This document shows positions 43,124-52,023 of a DNA stretch of 52,040 nt, one piece after another. The DNA lies in assembly GCA_903925685.1 (NCBI GenBank), contig CAIYGI010000299.1, positions 1-52,040 on the forward strand, written 5' to 3'. The translations under genes were made by a program, and so were the position numbers. The notes below the pieces were generated by a model. It saw nothing but the letters and a program-made list of their open reading frames with translations, did no database searches and had not been told where the DNA came from. The DNA is from an uncultured bacterium (GTDB taxonomy: Bacteria > Verrucomicrobiota > Kiritimatiellia > CAIKKV01 > CAIYGI01). Position 1 is the first letter of the stretch. Every line of letters begins with the position of its first letter.

Positions 43124-44128
43124 TTACTTCTCTTTCACCAACTGTTCCAACACCTTCTCAAACAAGAACCGCGGGGTTGGACTTTCGTTCCACTTGGAGA
43201 CAATGACAAAACCGCACACCACGATGCGTCCTTTCCCTTCGCCGAACCGCATGTCAACCCACACCCAGCCGCTGTCATCCTGCGTCACCGCTGCCCACAC
43301 GCCGGTTCGATCTCCCTGAAGCGCCAGGCGAGACGACACCAGTTTGCCATCCGGAGCCCAGCCCTCCGCATCCAGCCGCTTGTCAAGTTCGGTAATGATG
43401 CCGGCCTGCTTCAGGCTGATGGCCGAGGGATGCGGCTGATCGCTGCCGGCACTGCCCGGCAACCGCATCGAGCCATCGGCCGGCGCCAGGCATAGCACGG
43501 GAATCCCCGCGGCCGCCGCCTTTACCATCATATCGGTCAACCCGCGATACTCCTTCATCGAGACCCCTTCGGCAATGATCAGAACCGAATCCTTGAACTC
43601 CGCGAACGCATCCACGTTATGCGTCTCTTTGAACGGGATACCGATCTTGGTGAACAACGCGGCGGTCTTTCCCGCCGGATCGAACAACTGGATATTCAGT
43701 TTCTTGAGCCATTCGGCTTTGCCGGCGAACGGATCTTCGGGAAATATCCACAACGGTTTAGTCGCCTCAACCACGGCTTTGTCCGCGCCCGCTCTGGTCA
43801 AGGCCAAGGCGAGCGACGCCGGCATGACGACGCCTTCCTTAACGGCAGGCACGGCCAACTTGATCTCGACCACGCTGGGTCTGGAGGGCGCGACGTCAAC
43901 CGCCTGTTCTCCGCGGGCGATGGTGCGTCCTTCGCCGGCAAATTGCCACGATACCGTCCCCCGTGCCGATTCCTGCGAGGTTACGGAAACATGGAAAACC
44001 GCTTGCTTGCCGCCGAAGACGTTTCCCCATGGTTCTTGCGGGTGGAGCGTAAACACGGCTTCCTTCCCCTGGCCGGTGGACGCATATGTCAGGATTGTCG
44101 CCAAAACGGCAAAAAGCGTTCTCAGCAT
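43124..44128 (-). CDS. Exported protein with glutamine-amidotransferase-like domain
   Basis: A 334-residue protein with signal sequence (LFAVLATILTYASTGQG) followed by a strand-rich domain (about 25-130) and, from about residue 150, alternating strands and helices (DSVLIIAEGVSMKEYRGL, AAAGIPVLCLAPADGSMRL, GKGRIVVCGFVIVSKWNE) of a class I glutamine-amidotransferase-like or ThuA-like fold. The catalytic Cys of a true amidotransferase is not seen at the expected elbow, so it is probably a binding or scaffold domain. The ATG at 44128 overlaps the end of the anti-sigma gene. Function unknown. Confidence 0.65.
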   Translation of the reverse strand: MLRTLFAVLATILTYASTGQGKEAVFTLHPQEPWGNVFGGKQAVFHVSVTSQESARGTVSWQFAGEGRTIARGEQAVDVAPSRPSVVEIKLAVPAVKEGVVMPASLALALTRAGADKAVVEATKPLWIFPEDPFAGKAEWLKKLNIQLFDPAGKTAALFTKIGIPFKETHNVDAFAEFKDSVLIIAEGVSMKEYRGLTDMMVKAAAAGIPVLCLAPADGSMRLPGSAGSDQPHPSAISLKQAGIITELDKRLDAEGWAPDGKLVSSRLALQGDRTGVWAAVTQDDSGWVWVDMRFGEGKGRIVVCGFVIVSKWNESPTPRFLFEKVLEQLVKEK

Positions 44129-44880
44129 GGGCCGTCCTCCTTCGGCTTTAGACGCGTGACCGTCTGATAAACACGGTACTCCTTGGAGCCGACAATCGTC
44201 ACGGCGATGGCCGTGGGCTTGCCATCTTCCACGACGTCGCTGGAGTCGGAGTAAATCCGGATCGGTGCGTTCAGGGAGAGCCGGGAATCCACGGCAAAGC
44301 GGCCATCTGCCACCGGGTAGATCCACAAGCCTATCCGGTCGTCACGTTTTTGGTTCGGGGCGATGTCAATGACCTGCTCGCTTCGGGTCAGAACGTCGGA
44401 TTCCCACACTTGCTTCCATGGGGCACGACTCCCGGTGCGAGAGACTACGGCAATATGCACGGCAAAATGCGATCCATCGTGCTCGGACTCGTCTTTGTCC
44501 GGGTCAATCCCCAGTTCCACCGCGCCGTCGGACTGCGCGACCCATCGCAGATTACCGGCGAACAGGCGGTTTACTTCGTCGAACAGGCGATGGACGGACG
44601 CGGAGGACTGGACAAGATCGGGGGTCCCGGTGCTGTTCGCGAGCAGCGGGAGCCGAACGACCGCCAGCGCGATGGCCAGAGTGGTCGCCGCTCCGAGCGA
44701 GAACCAGGCAAGCCGACTCCAAGGCGAGAATGCCGGTGTTTCCGCCAAGGCGGAAGAGGACCGGTGGCGCGCTTCGCGCATCTGTGTCGCGATATTCCGT
44801 TCCAGAGCGGCGAAGGATTTGTCATCGGCCGCCGCGCGAGAAGCCCAGTCCTTGAGCAGTCTGTCGAGTGGATCTGTCAT
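44122..44880 (-). CDS. Membrane-anchored putative anti-sigma factor
   Basis: A 252-residue protein encoded directly after the ECF sigma gene with an ATGA overlap, the usual arrangement for anti-sigma factors. Residues 1-55 are charged and cytoplasmic (DPLDRLLKDWASRAAADDKS). One membrane helix spans about residues 56-82. The remaining 170 residues would be periplasmic and include GSHFAVHIAVVSRTGSRAP and a beta-rich sensor-like part. The zinc anti-sigma HxxxCxxC motif is absent, so binding to the sigma factor is inferred from position only. Start at 44880 is set by the overlap; an upstream reading lies inside the sigma gene. Confidence 0.72.
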   Translation of the reverse strand: MTDPLDRLLKDWASRAAADDKSFAALERNIATQMREARHRSSSALAETPAFSPWSRLAWFSLGAATTLAIALAVVRLPLLANSTGTPDLVQSSASVHRLFDEVNRLFAGNLRWVAQSDGAVELGIDPDKDESEHDGSHFAVHIAVVSRTGSRAPWKQVWESDVLTRSEQVIDIAPNQKRDDRIGLWIYPVADGRFAVDSRLSLNAPIRIYSDSSDVVEDGKPTAIAVTIVGSKEYRVYQTVTRLKPKEDGPC

Positions 44881-45443
44881 GATTTCAGGTATCGCACAAG
44901 ACGCTTCTGGAGTTGTTTGCGTGCTTCGTAGACGCGCCAATACATGGTGGCCGCCAGGCAGCCCTCAATCCGCGCCGCTTCTTTGACATCCAAACCCTGG
45001 ACGGCGGTGAGTGTAATGGCGGAGCGAAGCGAAGGGGACAGGTCGGCCAGCGCCCGCTCGATTTCCGCGCCGGTCTCATTCGCCATCAAGGCTCGATCCG
45101 GTCCCGCCGCCCGGTCAGGTTGGTCGGGTGGCTCGGCGTACACATCCGCCGGATTCCGGCTCCTGCGGCGGAGGAAGCTGTGGGTCGTGTTCATGGCGAT
45201 CCGATAGAGCCAGGTGGAGAAAAGGGCTTTTTTCTGGAAACCGGCGATGCCGTTGGCCATCCGGATGAATACTTCCTGTGTGATTTCATCCGCGTCGGCA
45301 TGATTGAGGACCATAGCGTAAATCATGGCTCTAACCTTTGGCATGTGCCTGTGTACGAGTTCATCCAAATGCCGCATTTCGCCTGTTTGCCGGAAACTGT
45401 CAACAAGATGTTCGTTAGAAATACCGTCCATAACAGTATCCAT
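44877..45443 (-). CDS. ECF sigma-70 family RNA polymerase sigma factor
   Basis: A 188-residue sigma factor with regions 2 and 4 only. Region 2 spans about residues 20-90 (YAMVLNHADADEITQEVFIR and FSTWLYRIAMNTTHSFLRRR). Region 4 spans about 130-185 (LADLSPSLRSAITLTAVQGL then DVKEAARIEGC and ATMYWRVYEARKQL). There is no region 3, as in ECF factors. GGAG lies 15 bases before the ATG at 45443; a second ATG at 45431 is possible. It heads the co-directional operon reaching 33533 and is divergent from the peptidase gene at 45550. Confidence 0.92.
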   Translation of the reverse strand: MDTVMDGISNEHLVDSFRQTGEMRHLDELVHRHMPKVRAMIYAMVLNHADADEITQEVFIRMANGIAGFQKKALFSTWLYRIAMNTTHSFLRRRSRNPADVYAEPPDQPDRAAGPDRALMANETGAEIERALADLSPSLRSAITLTAVQGLDVKEAARIEGCLAATMYWRVYEARKQLQKRLVRYLKS

Positions 45444-45549
45444 CTACACGATTAGACTCCGGAAAGCAAAAAATCTTTGGTAATTATTCGCGGATTTTTG
45501 GCCAACTTCGGTGCTTTCTTCTGCGCCCGCCATTTGCTATACTGATAAC

Positions 45550-48500
45550 ATGTTCAAAGCGTACGTCAGGCTTGGCGGTTGTGCGCTGGTGGCGGCGTTG
45601 TGTACGGTGCTGCATGCCGCCCCCGCCAACCGGCTGGTCGCCGCCGCCATGAAGGGCGATGCGCTGGTCTGCCAGTACACCTTTGCCGATCCGGTCGTTC
45701 ACCATGCGACCGGCGGCGACAGGGTGCAGGTGGCGGATGCCGAAATCGTTTCGGCGCCCGGCGCGCCTTTGCTGCCGCACTTTACGGCCCGCATCCTGAT
45801 ACCCGACGGCCGCGGCGTTCAAAAAGTGCTCGTTGAGCCCCTGAACACGCGGCAACTGGATGGCGTATTGCGCATCCCGGCGGCTGCCGTCCCGGTTCCG
45901 CTGTCTCGTCCCGATCTTGTCCAGCCAGCCCGGCCTGACCCCGCCATCTACGGCAGCGACAGCCTCATTCCGGCCGCCGCCGGCGCGCAAACCGCTGCGC
46001 TGGTCAAACACGGCCGTTCCATCTTGCTGGTGCGCCTGAATCCCATCCAGTACCGTCCGCAATCGGGCCGCGCCTGGTTCACTCCCGCTTTTACCGTCAC
46101 CGTCACGCTCCAACCACCCGCCGCCCGCGCGGTGGCGGTGCGCGCGCCGTCGCTACGCAGTCGCGCCAGCGATCGCGCTGACCTTGCGCTATCCGCTGAC
46201 AATACCGGTCAACTCAATACGCCCACCTCTTCCTCGCCCAGTTCGGCCGCCGCGCCCGCCTCGGCGCTGGCGCCGCTCGGCGGTGGCGCATTGCCGTCCG
46301 GCGACTTCGACTATGTGATCGTCACAGACACCAATCTGCTGGCCACGCCGCCCCCTTTTAACTTCGCGGCGCTCTGCGCGGAGCGGCGCGCGCAGGGCCT
46401 GAATGCCACCAATGTCACGCTCGACTGGATTGCCGCCAACTACAGCGGACTGCGTCCCGACGGCGGCACGGACATGCCGACACGCATCCGGGCCTTCGTC
46501 GCCGACGCCTACACCAACTGGGGCGTGCGCTACGTCTTGCTTGGCGGCGACGTGTCGCACGTGCCCGCGCGCCAGTGCTTCGTGGACTCCGGCGTTCCGG
46601 GCTACGCCGAAAACATGCCGGTGGACATCTATTACGGCTGCCTGGACGGCACATACGACGGCAACCGCAACGGCGTTTACGGCGAACCGAACGACGGTGA
46701 AGACGGCGGCGATGTCGATCTCAGCGCCGAGGTTTACGTTGGCCGCCTGTCCGTGGCCAGCACCCAGGAGGTTGCCAATGCGGTTCGCAAAATCTTGATC
46801 TACGAGGCGCAACCAGCGGCGGCGTTGACCAACATCTGCATGGTCGGCGAGTACCTCGGATTCGGCGGCATCTCGGACTACGCCACGCCGGCACTGGAGC
46901 AGATTCGCCTCGGCGGCCTCTACGACGGGTACGCCACGACCGGTTTCATGAACTCTGCATGGTCCAACACCTGGTCCACCAGCGTCAACCTCTACGACGA
47001 CCAGCGTGGCTGGAACAAGTTCGACCTGGTCGCGCTGGCCAATCAGCGCGGCTTTCAGGTTTTCGACCATCTCGGCCACGCCAACCAGGTCTACAACATG
47101 AAACTGGGAACCGGTGACCTGTTCCTGTTCACAAATGCCAGCCCGTTTTTTGCCTATTCCCAAGGCTGCGACGCCGGCTGGTTCGATGCGCCCGACTGCT
47201 TCGCCGAAGTTTTGACCACGATGCGCGCCGGCGCCTTTGCGGCCATCATGAACGCCCGCTACGGGTGGGGCGAATCCGACAGCACCGACGGCCCCTCGCA
47301 GCGTTACAACCGCACGTTCTGGGATGCGGCTTTCAATGCCGACGCCGCCCAACTGGGCCGCATCAATCAACTTTCCAAGGAACGCTGGCTGGGCGACATC
47401 AACGGCGCCTGCATGCGCTGGTGCTATTACGAGCTGGCGCTTTTCGGCGATTCCGCCACGGCCTTTGCCCGCCCGATTGTCGGCGGTCCGCCGCTGATCG
47501 CGCATACGCCGCTGGAAAACACCACCAACAGCGTGGGCGCGTACGCCATCGAGGCTGTGATTCAACCCGGCAGCACGCTCGATGCCAGTTCGCCGGCAGT
47601 TCTTTGGACCACCAACGGACCCGCCGGCCCCTTCGCCACGGCGGCGATGAGCCGCGTCGAGGGCAGCCTTTTCCGCGCCACGCTGCCACCGCAGCCGCTC
47701 GGAACGACGCTGCACTATTGGATCAGGGCGCGAACCCTGAGCGGGCTCACGGCCACGGCCCCCGCCACTGCGCCCGCCGACAGTTATGCGTTTCAAATCA
47801 CATCGTCCCTCAATCTGTTCGTCCTGGGTGCCCCGGCGGATATCGGCGTGACGTTGCCTGGATATGGTTATCATGCGCTGGCCTCGGGCGTGACCGTTCG
47901 CGCCCGGGCCCCCGCGCTGGTATACGACGGCGCTGACCGGCGCTGGGCCTGCCGCGGCTGGAGCGGTCTCGGCAGCGTGCCCGCTGCCGGTGCGGAAACC
48001 AGCCTGGTATTCACAATCGACAGCAGTTCCGTCATCGAATGGCAGTGGCGGCGGCAATATGCCCTGATCCAGACCGCCTCCGTCGCGGGGGTTGTCAATA
48101 CCTCAACCTGGTGGGACGCGGGGGCTACGGGTGTCACGGTCGCCGCCGCGGAACGCTGTGTGCAGGAGGGGACCAATTACGCCTTTGTAGAATGGCAATG
48201 GAACGGCGCGCGCTATCCCAACGCCACCGATGCGGCCCCGCTGTCGGCTTCCGGCGTGCTTGCCGGCGGGCCACGCAGCGCGCTGGCGATTTATCTGCCG
48301 CTTGCGCAGTCCAGCGGTACGAACGGACTGCCGGACTGGTGGCAGCGTCGTTACTTCGGCGCGACAGGGGTGGATGCGGGGGCCGACAGCGACAACGATG
48401 GATTCAGCAATCTGAAAGAGTATCGCGACGGCAGCAACCCGCGCGATGCGCTGAGCCGGCCCAGCGGTCCGGATGTTGCGCATGCAGCGCTTGACGACCC

Positions 48501-50613
48501 GCAAAAGCATCCCGCGCCCTGGTCCGTCAGCGCCGGGATCACCGATTTCAGCGGCGTTGCCGAAGCCGTGCTGCAATGGCGGCGTGTGCCGCAGAGCGGC
48601 TGGCACAACACCGCCATGACCGCCGCGCCCGGCTCGGATCTGTACACGGCCGAGATTCCCGCTCCCGGCGTGTTTGGCGACACATTCGAGTACAAGATCG
48701 TCGCCACCGACAGCAACTCCTGTTCCTCGGAAAGCGCGGTCCACGCTTTCTTTGTCGCCTATCCCGTCAGCGGCGTCAGCCCCGGCGCGATCACCAACGT
48801 GCTGCTCGCCCCCGGCGCGATCAGCAACTGCTGGCTGACGATCGCCAACGGCGGAAACACCAGCCTCGTCTGGCGCCTCGCGCTTGAACCCAGCCGTTCA
48901 ATCGACGATGTCGAAGCCGGAACCAACGGCATGATCCACGGCGGCGCGGGCGACCGCTGGCAGATCGCCACCAACCGCGCCTGGTCCGGCGCCCACGCCT
49001 GGTACAACGGCGATGCCGCGACCCGCCTCTACGCCAGCAGCATGCATGCCGCCCTGCAGCTCCCAGCCGTCGCGTTGATAACCAACGCCAGCTTCAGCTT
49101 CCAGCACTGGATCGCCTCGGAGTTGGACAGCGATGTCTGGTGCTGGGATGGCGGCATTGTCGAGATTTCCACCAATGCCGGCGTCAGTTTTTCGACGCTC
49201 ACCCCCATCGGCGGTTACCCTTTCCGAATCAGGGGCTGGGATAAATCCCCCTGGGCGGACGGCACGCCTTGTTTCGCCGGCAACGGGGAGGGATGGAGCA
49301 AGGCCGTTTTCGATCTCAGCGCCTACGGCAATCGGACTGTCATTCTGCGGCTGCATTTCGGTTCCGACGACAACACCGAGTGGGAGGGATGGTATGCGGA
49401 CGATTTCACGCTGACCGCCGCCGCGCCCGCGGAAACATGGTTCCAGCCCGCTGCCACCAAGGGCATCCTGCCCGCCGGCAGCGCGACCAACCTGGCCATC
49501 GCATTCCGCGCCGCCGACATGCTGTCCGGCTACCGTTCCGCCACGCTGTGGTTGGCCGACAATGGCCCATTCACGCCGCTGCGCGCGATTCCGCTGGCGC
49601 TCCAGGTCGCCGATTTCTTCTACACGATCAACCAGCCCGATACGAACACGATCACCATTACCGGCTACAACGGATCCGGCGGGGAGGTGGTCATCCCTGC
49701 CGTCATCGAAGGCCGGACCGTCACCGCCATCGGACACTGCGCGTTTCAATCCCGCGCCGATCTGACCGGTGTTACGATCCCCGGCGGCGTCGCCTCCATC
49801 GGGGATGGGGCTTTCTGTAACTGCGCCAACCTGACGGCGATCGCGGTGGAGGATGGGAATACCGCCTACTGCAGCCTGGACGGCGTGTTGTTCAACAAGA
49901 GCCGGACCAGGCTGATCCAATATCCGGGAGGCAAAGCCGGAAGTTACGCGATTCCGGACGGCGTCACAAGTTTCGGGATCGAGGCCTTCGGCGGTTGCAC
50001 CCGTCTTACCAGTGTCACGATTCCCGACAGCGTCACGAACATGGGCGCTTTCGCTTTCGTTGGCTGCACCGGCCTGACCGGCGTCACGATCGGCAACGGG
50101 ATCGCCAGCATCGGCGACTATACATTCTATTGCTGCACCAGCCTGACCAGCGTCACGATTCCCGGCGGTGTCGCCGGCATCGGCGACTGGGCCTTTGCTT
50201 ACTGCGTCAGTCTGACCAACCTCTATTTCGAAGGCAACGCTCCCAGCCTTGGCACGGATGTGTTCGCCGGCGACGGCAATCTGACCGTCCATTACCGGCA
50301 TGGCAAGACGGGCTGGGGCGCCTCGTTTGGCGGTCGTCCGGCCTCGAGCTGGAACCCGGAGGCGACGGTTTCGCACTTGAGCTATAGCCAGCAATGCGGT
50401 TTCACATATGCGGATAATTCCTACTATGCTTTCATTTACGATTACTCGGCCGACGTTCTGGAAAGCGCGACGGCGGGGTTTGTCGGCGGCAACATCACCC
50501 TCGCGTTCCAGGCTCAGACTGCATCGCCGGCAACCACGCATATCGCGTATATCTACAATGTCAACGTTGGGCGATACACCGGGGCAATGGCTTTTCTGGG
50601 TCAGAGCCTGTAA
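45550..50613 (+). CDS. C25 (gingipain-type) peptidase with BspA-like repeats and C-terminal sorting-like domain
   Basis: A 1687-residue secreted protein. Signal peptide with GGCALVAALCTVLHA. Residues about 30-220 form a propeptide-like beta region, followed by a gingipain-type caspase-like domain (about 250-650) with the catalytic histidine H510 in DHLGHANQ and the catalytic cysteine C540 in YSQGCDAGWFD. Ig-like and beta-sandwich domains follow. About residues 1365-1600 are BspA-type LRR_5 repeats (units such as LTSVTIPDSVTNMGAFAFVG). The last 80 residues are shared with the following gene's product. Other cleavage-secretion signals are not evident. A TATACT at 45538 could be its -10 element, which would make the message leaderless. 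Confidence 0.88.
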   Translation: MFKAYVRLGGCALVAALCTVLHAAPANRLVAAAMKGDALVCQYTFADPVVHHATGGDRVQVADAEIVSAPGAPLLPHFTARILIPDGRGVQKVLVEPLNTRQLDGVLRIPAAAVPVPLSRPDLVQPARPDPAIYGSDSLIPAAAGAQTAALVKHGRSILLVRLNPIQYRPQSGRAWFTPAFTVTVTLQPPAARAVAVRAPSLRSRASDRADLALSADNTGQLNTPTSSSPSSAAAPASALAPLGGGALPSGDFDYVIVTDTNLLATPPPFNFAALCAERRAQGLNATNVTLDWIAANYSGLRPDGGTDMPTRIRAFVADAYTNWGVRYVLLGGDVSHVPARQCFVDSGVPGYAENMPVDIYYGCLDGTYDGNRNGVYGEPNDGEDGGDVDLSAEVYVGRLSVASTQEVANAVRKILIYEAQPAAALTNICMVGEYLGFGGISDYATPALEQIRLGGLYDGYATTGFMNSAWSNTWSTSVNLYDDQRGWNKFDLVALANQRGFQVFDHLGHANQVYNMKLGTGDLFLFTNASPFFAYSQGCDAGWFDAPDCFAEVLTTMRAGAFAAIMNARYGWGESDSTDGPSQRYNRTFWDAAFNADAAQLGRINQLSKERWLGDINGACMRWCYYELALFGDSATAFARPIVGGPPLIAHTPLENTTNSVGAYAIEAVIQPGSTLDASSPAVLWTTNGPAGPFATAAMSRVEGSLFRATLPPQPLGTTLHYWIRARTLSGLTATAPATAPADSYAFQITSSLNLFVLGAPADIGVTLPGYGYHALASGVTVRARAPALVYDGADRRWACRGWSGLGSVPAAGAETSLVFTIDSSSVIEWQWRRQYALIQTASVAGVVNTSTWWDAGATGVTVAAAERCVQEGTNYAFVEWQWNGARYPNATDAAPLSASGVLAGGPRSALAIYLPLAQSSGTNGLPDWWQRRYFGATGVDAGADSDNDGFSNLKEYRDGSNPRDALSRPSGPDVAHAALDDPQKHPAPWSVSAGITDFSGVAEAVLQWRRVPQSGWHNTAMTAAPGSDLYTAEIPAPGVFGDTFEYKIVATDSNSCSSESAVHAFFVAYPVSGVSPGAITNVLLAPGAISNCWLTIANGGNTSLVWRLALEPSRSIDDVEAGTNGMIHGGAGDRWQIATNRAWSGAHAWYNGDAATRLYASSMHAALQLPAVALITNASFSFQHWIASELDSDVWCWDGGIVEISTNAGVSFSTLTPIGGYPFRIRGWDKSPWADGTPCFAGNGEGWSKAVFDLSAYGNRTVILRLHFGSDDNTEWEGWYADDFTLTAAAPAETWFQPAATKGILPAGSATNLAIAFRAADMLSGYRSATLWLADNGPFTPLRAIPLALQVADFFYTINQPDTNTITITGYNGSGGEVVIPAVIEGRTVTAIGHCAFQSRADLTGVTIPGGVASIGDGAFCNCANLTAIAVEDGNTAYCSLDGVLFNKSRTRLIQYPGGKAGSYAIPDGVTSFGIEAFGGCTRLTSVTIPDSVTNMGAFAFVGCTGLTGVTIGNGIASIGDYTFYCCTSLTSVTIPGGVAGIGDWAFAYCVSLTNLYFEGNAPSLGTDVFAGDGNLTVHYRHGKTGWGASFGGRPASSWNPEATVSHLSYSQQCGFTYADNSYYAFIYDYSADVLESATAGFVGGNITLAFQAQTASPATTHIAYIYNVNVGRYTGAMAFLGQSL

Positions 50614-50617
50614 TTTT

Positions 50618-50632
50618 CCGATCGAAAATCGG
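50618..50632 (+). terminator. Small hairpin between peptidase and transglycosylase genes
   Basis: CCGAT-CGAAA-ATCGG forms a 5-bp stem with a 5-base loop four bases after the peptidase stop. It is preceded by TTTT but not followed by a T-run, so it is a weak candidate for attenuation rather than a strong terminator. Confidence 0.3.
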
Positions 50633-50637
50633 CTATC

Positions 50638-51783
50638 ATGCGCAGAGCGACAAAGACTCCGGCGTCGGCGACTTGTGGTGATGGTTTTTGCCACGGGCGG
50701 CCCCTTTACGTTTTGCGCCGGCTGGCCATGTTTCTCGGTTCGCTGTCGTTGCTCTGCTCAACCGGACAAGGCGCAACTTCAGCGCAGGCACCCAAGGGTG
50801 GGATGGCCTTGCAGCCGCTCGACATGGACTATTACGTTCATTCGGACTGCTGGCTGAAATACAGCAGCGGCTATGCCGGCCCCTTTACCGGGGTCAATCC
50901 GACAAGCGCGGAAATCTTCGGCGCCATACGCGCCCTGTCCGTCCAATACAAAGTACCGGTCGAAATCATCGGCGCGGTTTGTTTTCAGGAGAGCGGCGCC
51001 TACCAGTACGGCGCGGATGGATTCGTTGTTCACAATCTGACCGAATGCCGCGCGTTATATTATGGCGCCGCGGGCGCGCCGCCCGGATTGGGGCTGATGC
51101 AATTAACCGGTTCGACGGCCGAGGCCTTCAATCTAAATCGTCTCGTAACCGACTGGCGTTACAACCTGGAGGCGGGAGTTGAAGTGCTCAAGCAGAAACG
51201 CGATTACGCGATCAGCCTCGATCCTTCATCGCTGCAAACGATCGAGAATGCCAATTGGAACGTGCTGGAAAATTGGCGATATGCGCTGGCGCATTACAAT
51301 GGCTATAGCATTCCTGAAAATCCCTACGTCGCCTCCGTCTGCGGCCTGATAGCCTCGCCGCCGGCGCGGCTTTCCGGCCTGTTCAGCGGGGTGACGCTGA
51401 CGCGGCCGCAAGACGTGATTGCCGGGTTCGTCTATGGCAAGGGCTTTGCCGTAAAACCGGACAATTCCTGGCTTTACTATAATGGCCTTACATATTATGG
51501 CGCCGCGCATTTGGGGATCATGGTTAATCCTGCCAACGCTTCGTATGTGAGCTCGAGTCAGAAGTGCAATTTCACCTATTCGGGAAACAGCTATTTTGCC
51601 TTGATTTATGACTACTCGGCCGGGTATCAGGAATGCGCGACAGCGGGGTTTATCGGCTACAGCGCCAGCCTTACGTTCCATGCTCAAGCAGCCTCGCCGA
51701 TGGCCACGCACGTCGCGTACATCTACAACACCAATGTCGGACGCTACACCGAAGCGATGGCCATTCTGAATCAACAACTGTAA
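50638..51783 (+). CDS. Secreted lytic transglycosylase-like enzyme with shared C-terminal domain
   Basis: A 381-residue protein (or 351 if it starts at the ATG at 50728, which gives a cleaner signal peptide MFLGSLSLLCSTGQG). Residues about 95-220 resemble goose-type/SLT lytic transglycosylases: the catalytic Glu is in CFQESGAYQYG (E118), followed by GLGLMQLTGSTAEAF and an ALAHYNGYSIPENPYVASV region. It would cleave peptidoglycan glycan strands. The last 80 residues match the C-terminus of the upstream peptidase at about 51 positions, suggesting a common export or anchoring route. No clear Shine-Dalgarno is seen at either start. Confidence 0.78.
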   Translation: MRRATKTPASATCGDGFCHGRPLYVLRRLAMFLGSLSLLCSTGQGATSAQAPKGGMALQPLDMDYYVHSDCWLKYSSGYAGPFTGVNPTSAEIFGAIRALSVQYKVPVEIIGAVCFQESGAYQYGADGFVVHNLTECRALYYGAAGAPPGLGLMQLTGSTAEAFNLNRLVTDWRYNLEAGVEVLKQKRDYAISLDPSSLQTIENANWNVLENWRYALAHYNGYSIPENPYVASVCGLIASPPARLSGLFSGVTLTRPQDVIAGFVYGKGFAVKPDNSWLYYNGLTYYGAAHLGIMVNPANASYVSSSQKCNFTYSGNSYFALIYDYSAGYQECATAGFIGYSASLTFHAQAASPMATHVAYIYNTNVGRYTEAMAILNQQL

Positions 51784-51983
51784 GCGCCGGATCGCTCAAG
51801 TCCGGCTGAAATCCCGATGACAGGCGCCCGTCGCTAAATGAGTGATGGAGGCTGCGTAGTTACAATTCGCCTTGGGTTTTGATGCGTCTGCCCTGGCGGT
51901 CCATGATCCGCGCGTAGAGAGAGGGCAGGGAGTGCGCAGGTGTAAATTTCCTAGATGAATCTGAAAAAAGATGCAATTTGGTC
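51784..51983. other. Intergenic stretch with hairpin and a possible gene relic
   Basis: A perfect GCCGGA/TCCGGC stem (51786-51806) follows the transglycosylase stop and could end transcription, though no T-run follows. On the minus strand, 51904-51860 reads MDRQGRRIKTQGEL then stop, and the frame extends upstream with CPLYARI before being lost. It looks like the tail of a protein but I do not recognise it and there is no supporting start. Nothing else is seen in this stretch. Confidence 0.35.
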
Positions 51984-52011
51984 TTGACAGGCGATATATT
52001 GGTGGTATATC
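51984..52011 (+). promoter_or_regulatory. Promoter with overlapping operator palindrome
   Basis: TTGACA (51984-51989) and TATATC (52006-52011) are separated by 16 bp. The perfect palindrome GATATA-TTGGTGG-TATATC (51993-52011) covers the -10 element and part of the spacer, so a protein bound there would block polymerase. This is the layout of autoregulated small regulators and toxin-antitoxin operons. Confidence 0.6.
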
Positions 52012-52023
52012 ACTATATTCATT

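Noticed and set aside
45538-45550. TATACT as the -10 element of a leaderless peptidase message
   Set aside because: No matching -35 is seen 16-18 bp upstream; kept only as a remark, as is the similar geometry before 814.
46189-48057. A 622-codon open frame on the minus strand inside the peptidase gene
   Set aside because: Composition is that of a shadow of a GC-rich gene; the plus-strand frame has signal peptide, catalytic residues and repeats.
48898-50694. A 598-codon minus-strand frame over the C-terminal part of the peptidase gene
   Set aside because: Its apparent repeats mirror the BspA-type repeats of the sense gene; no ribosome site or independent domain is seen.
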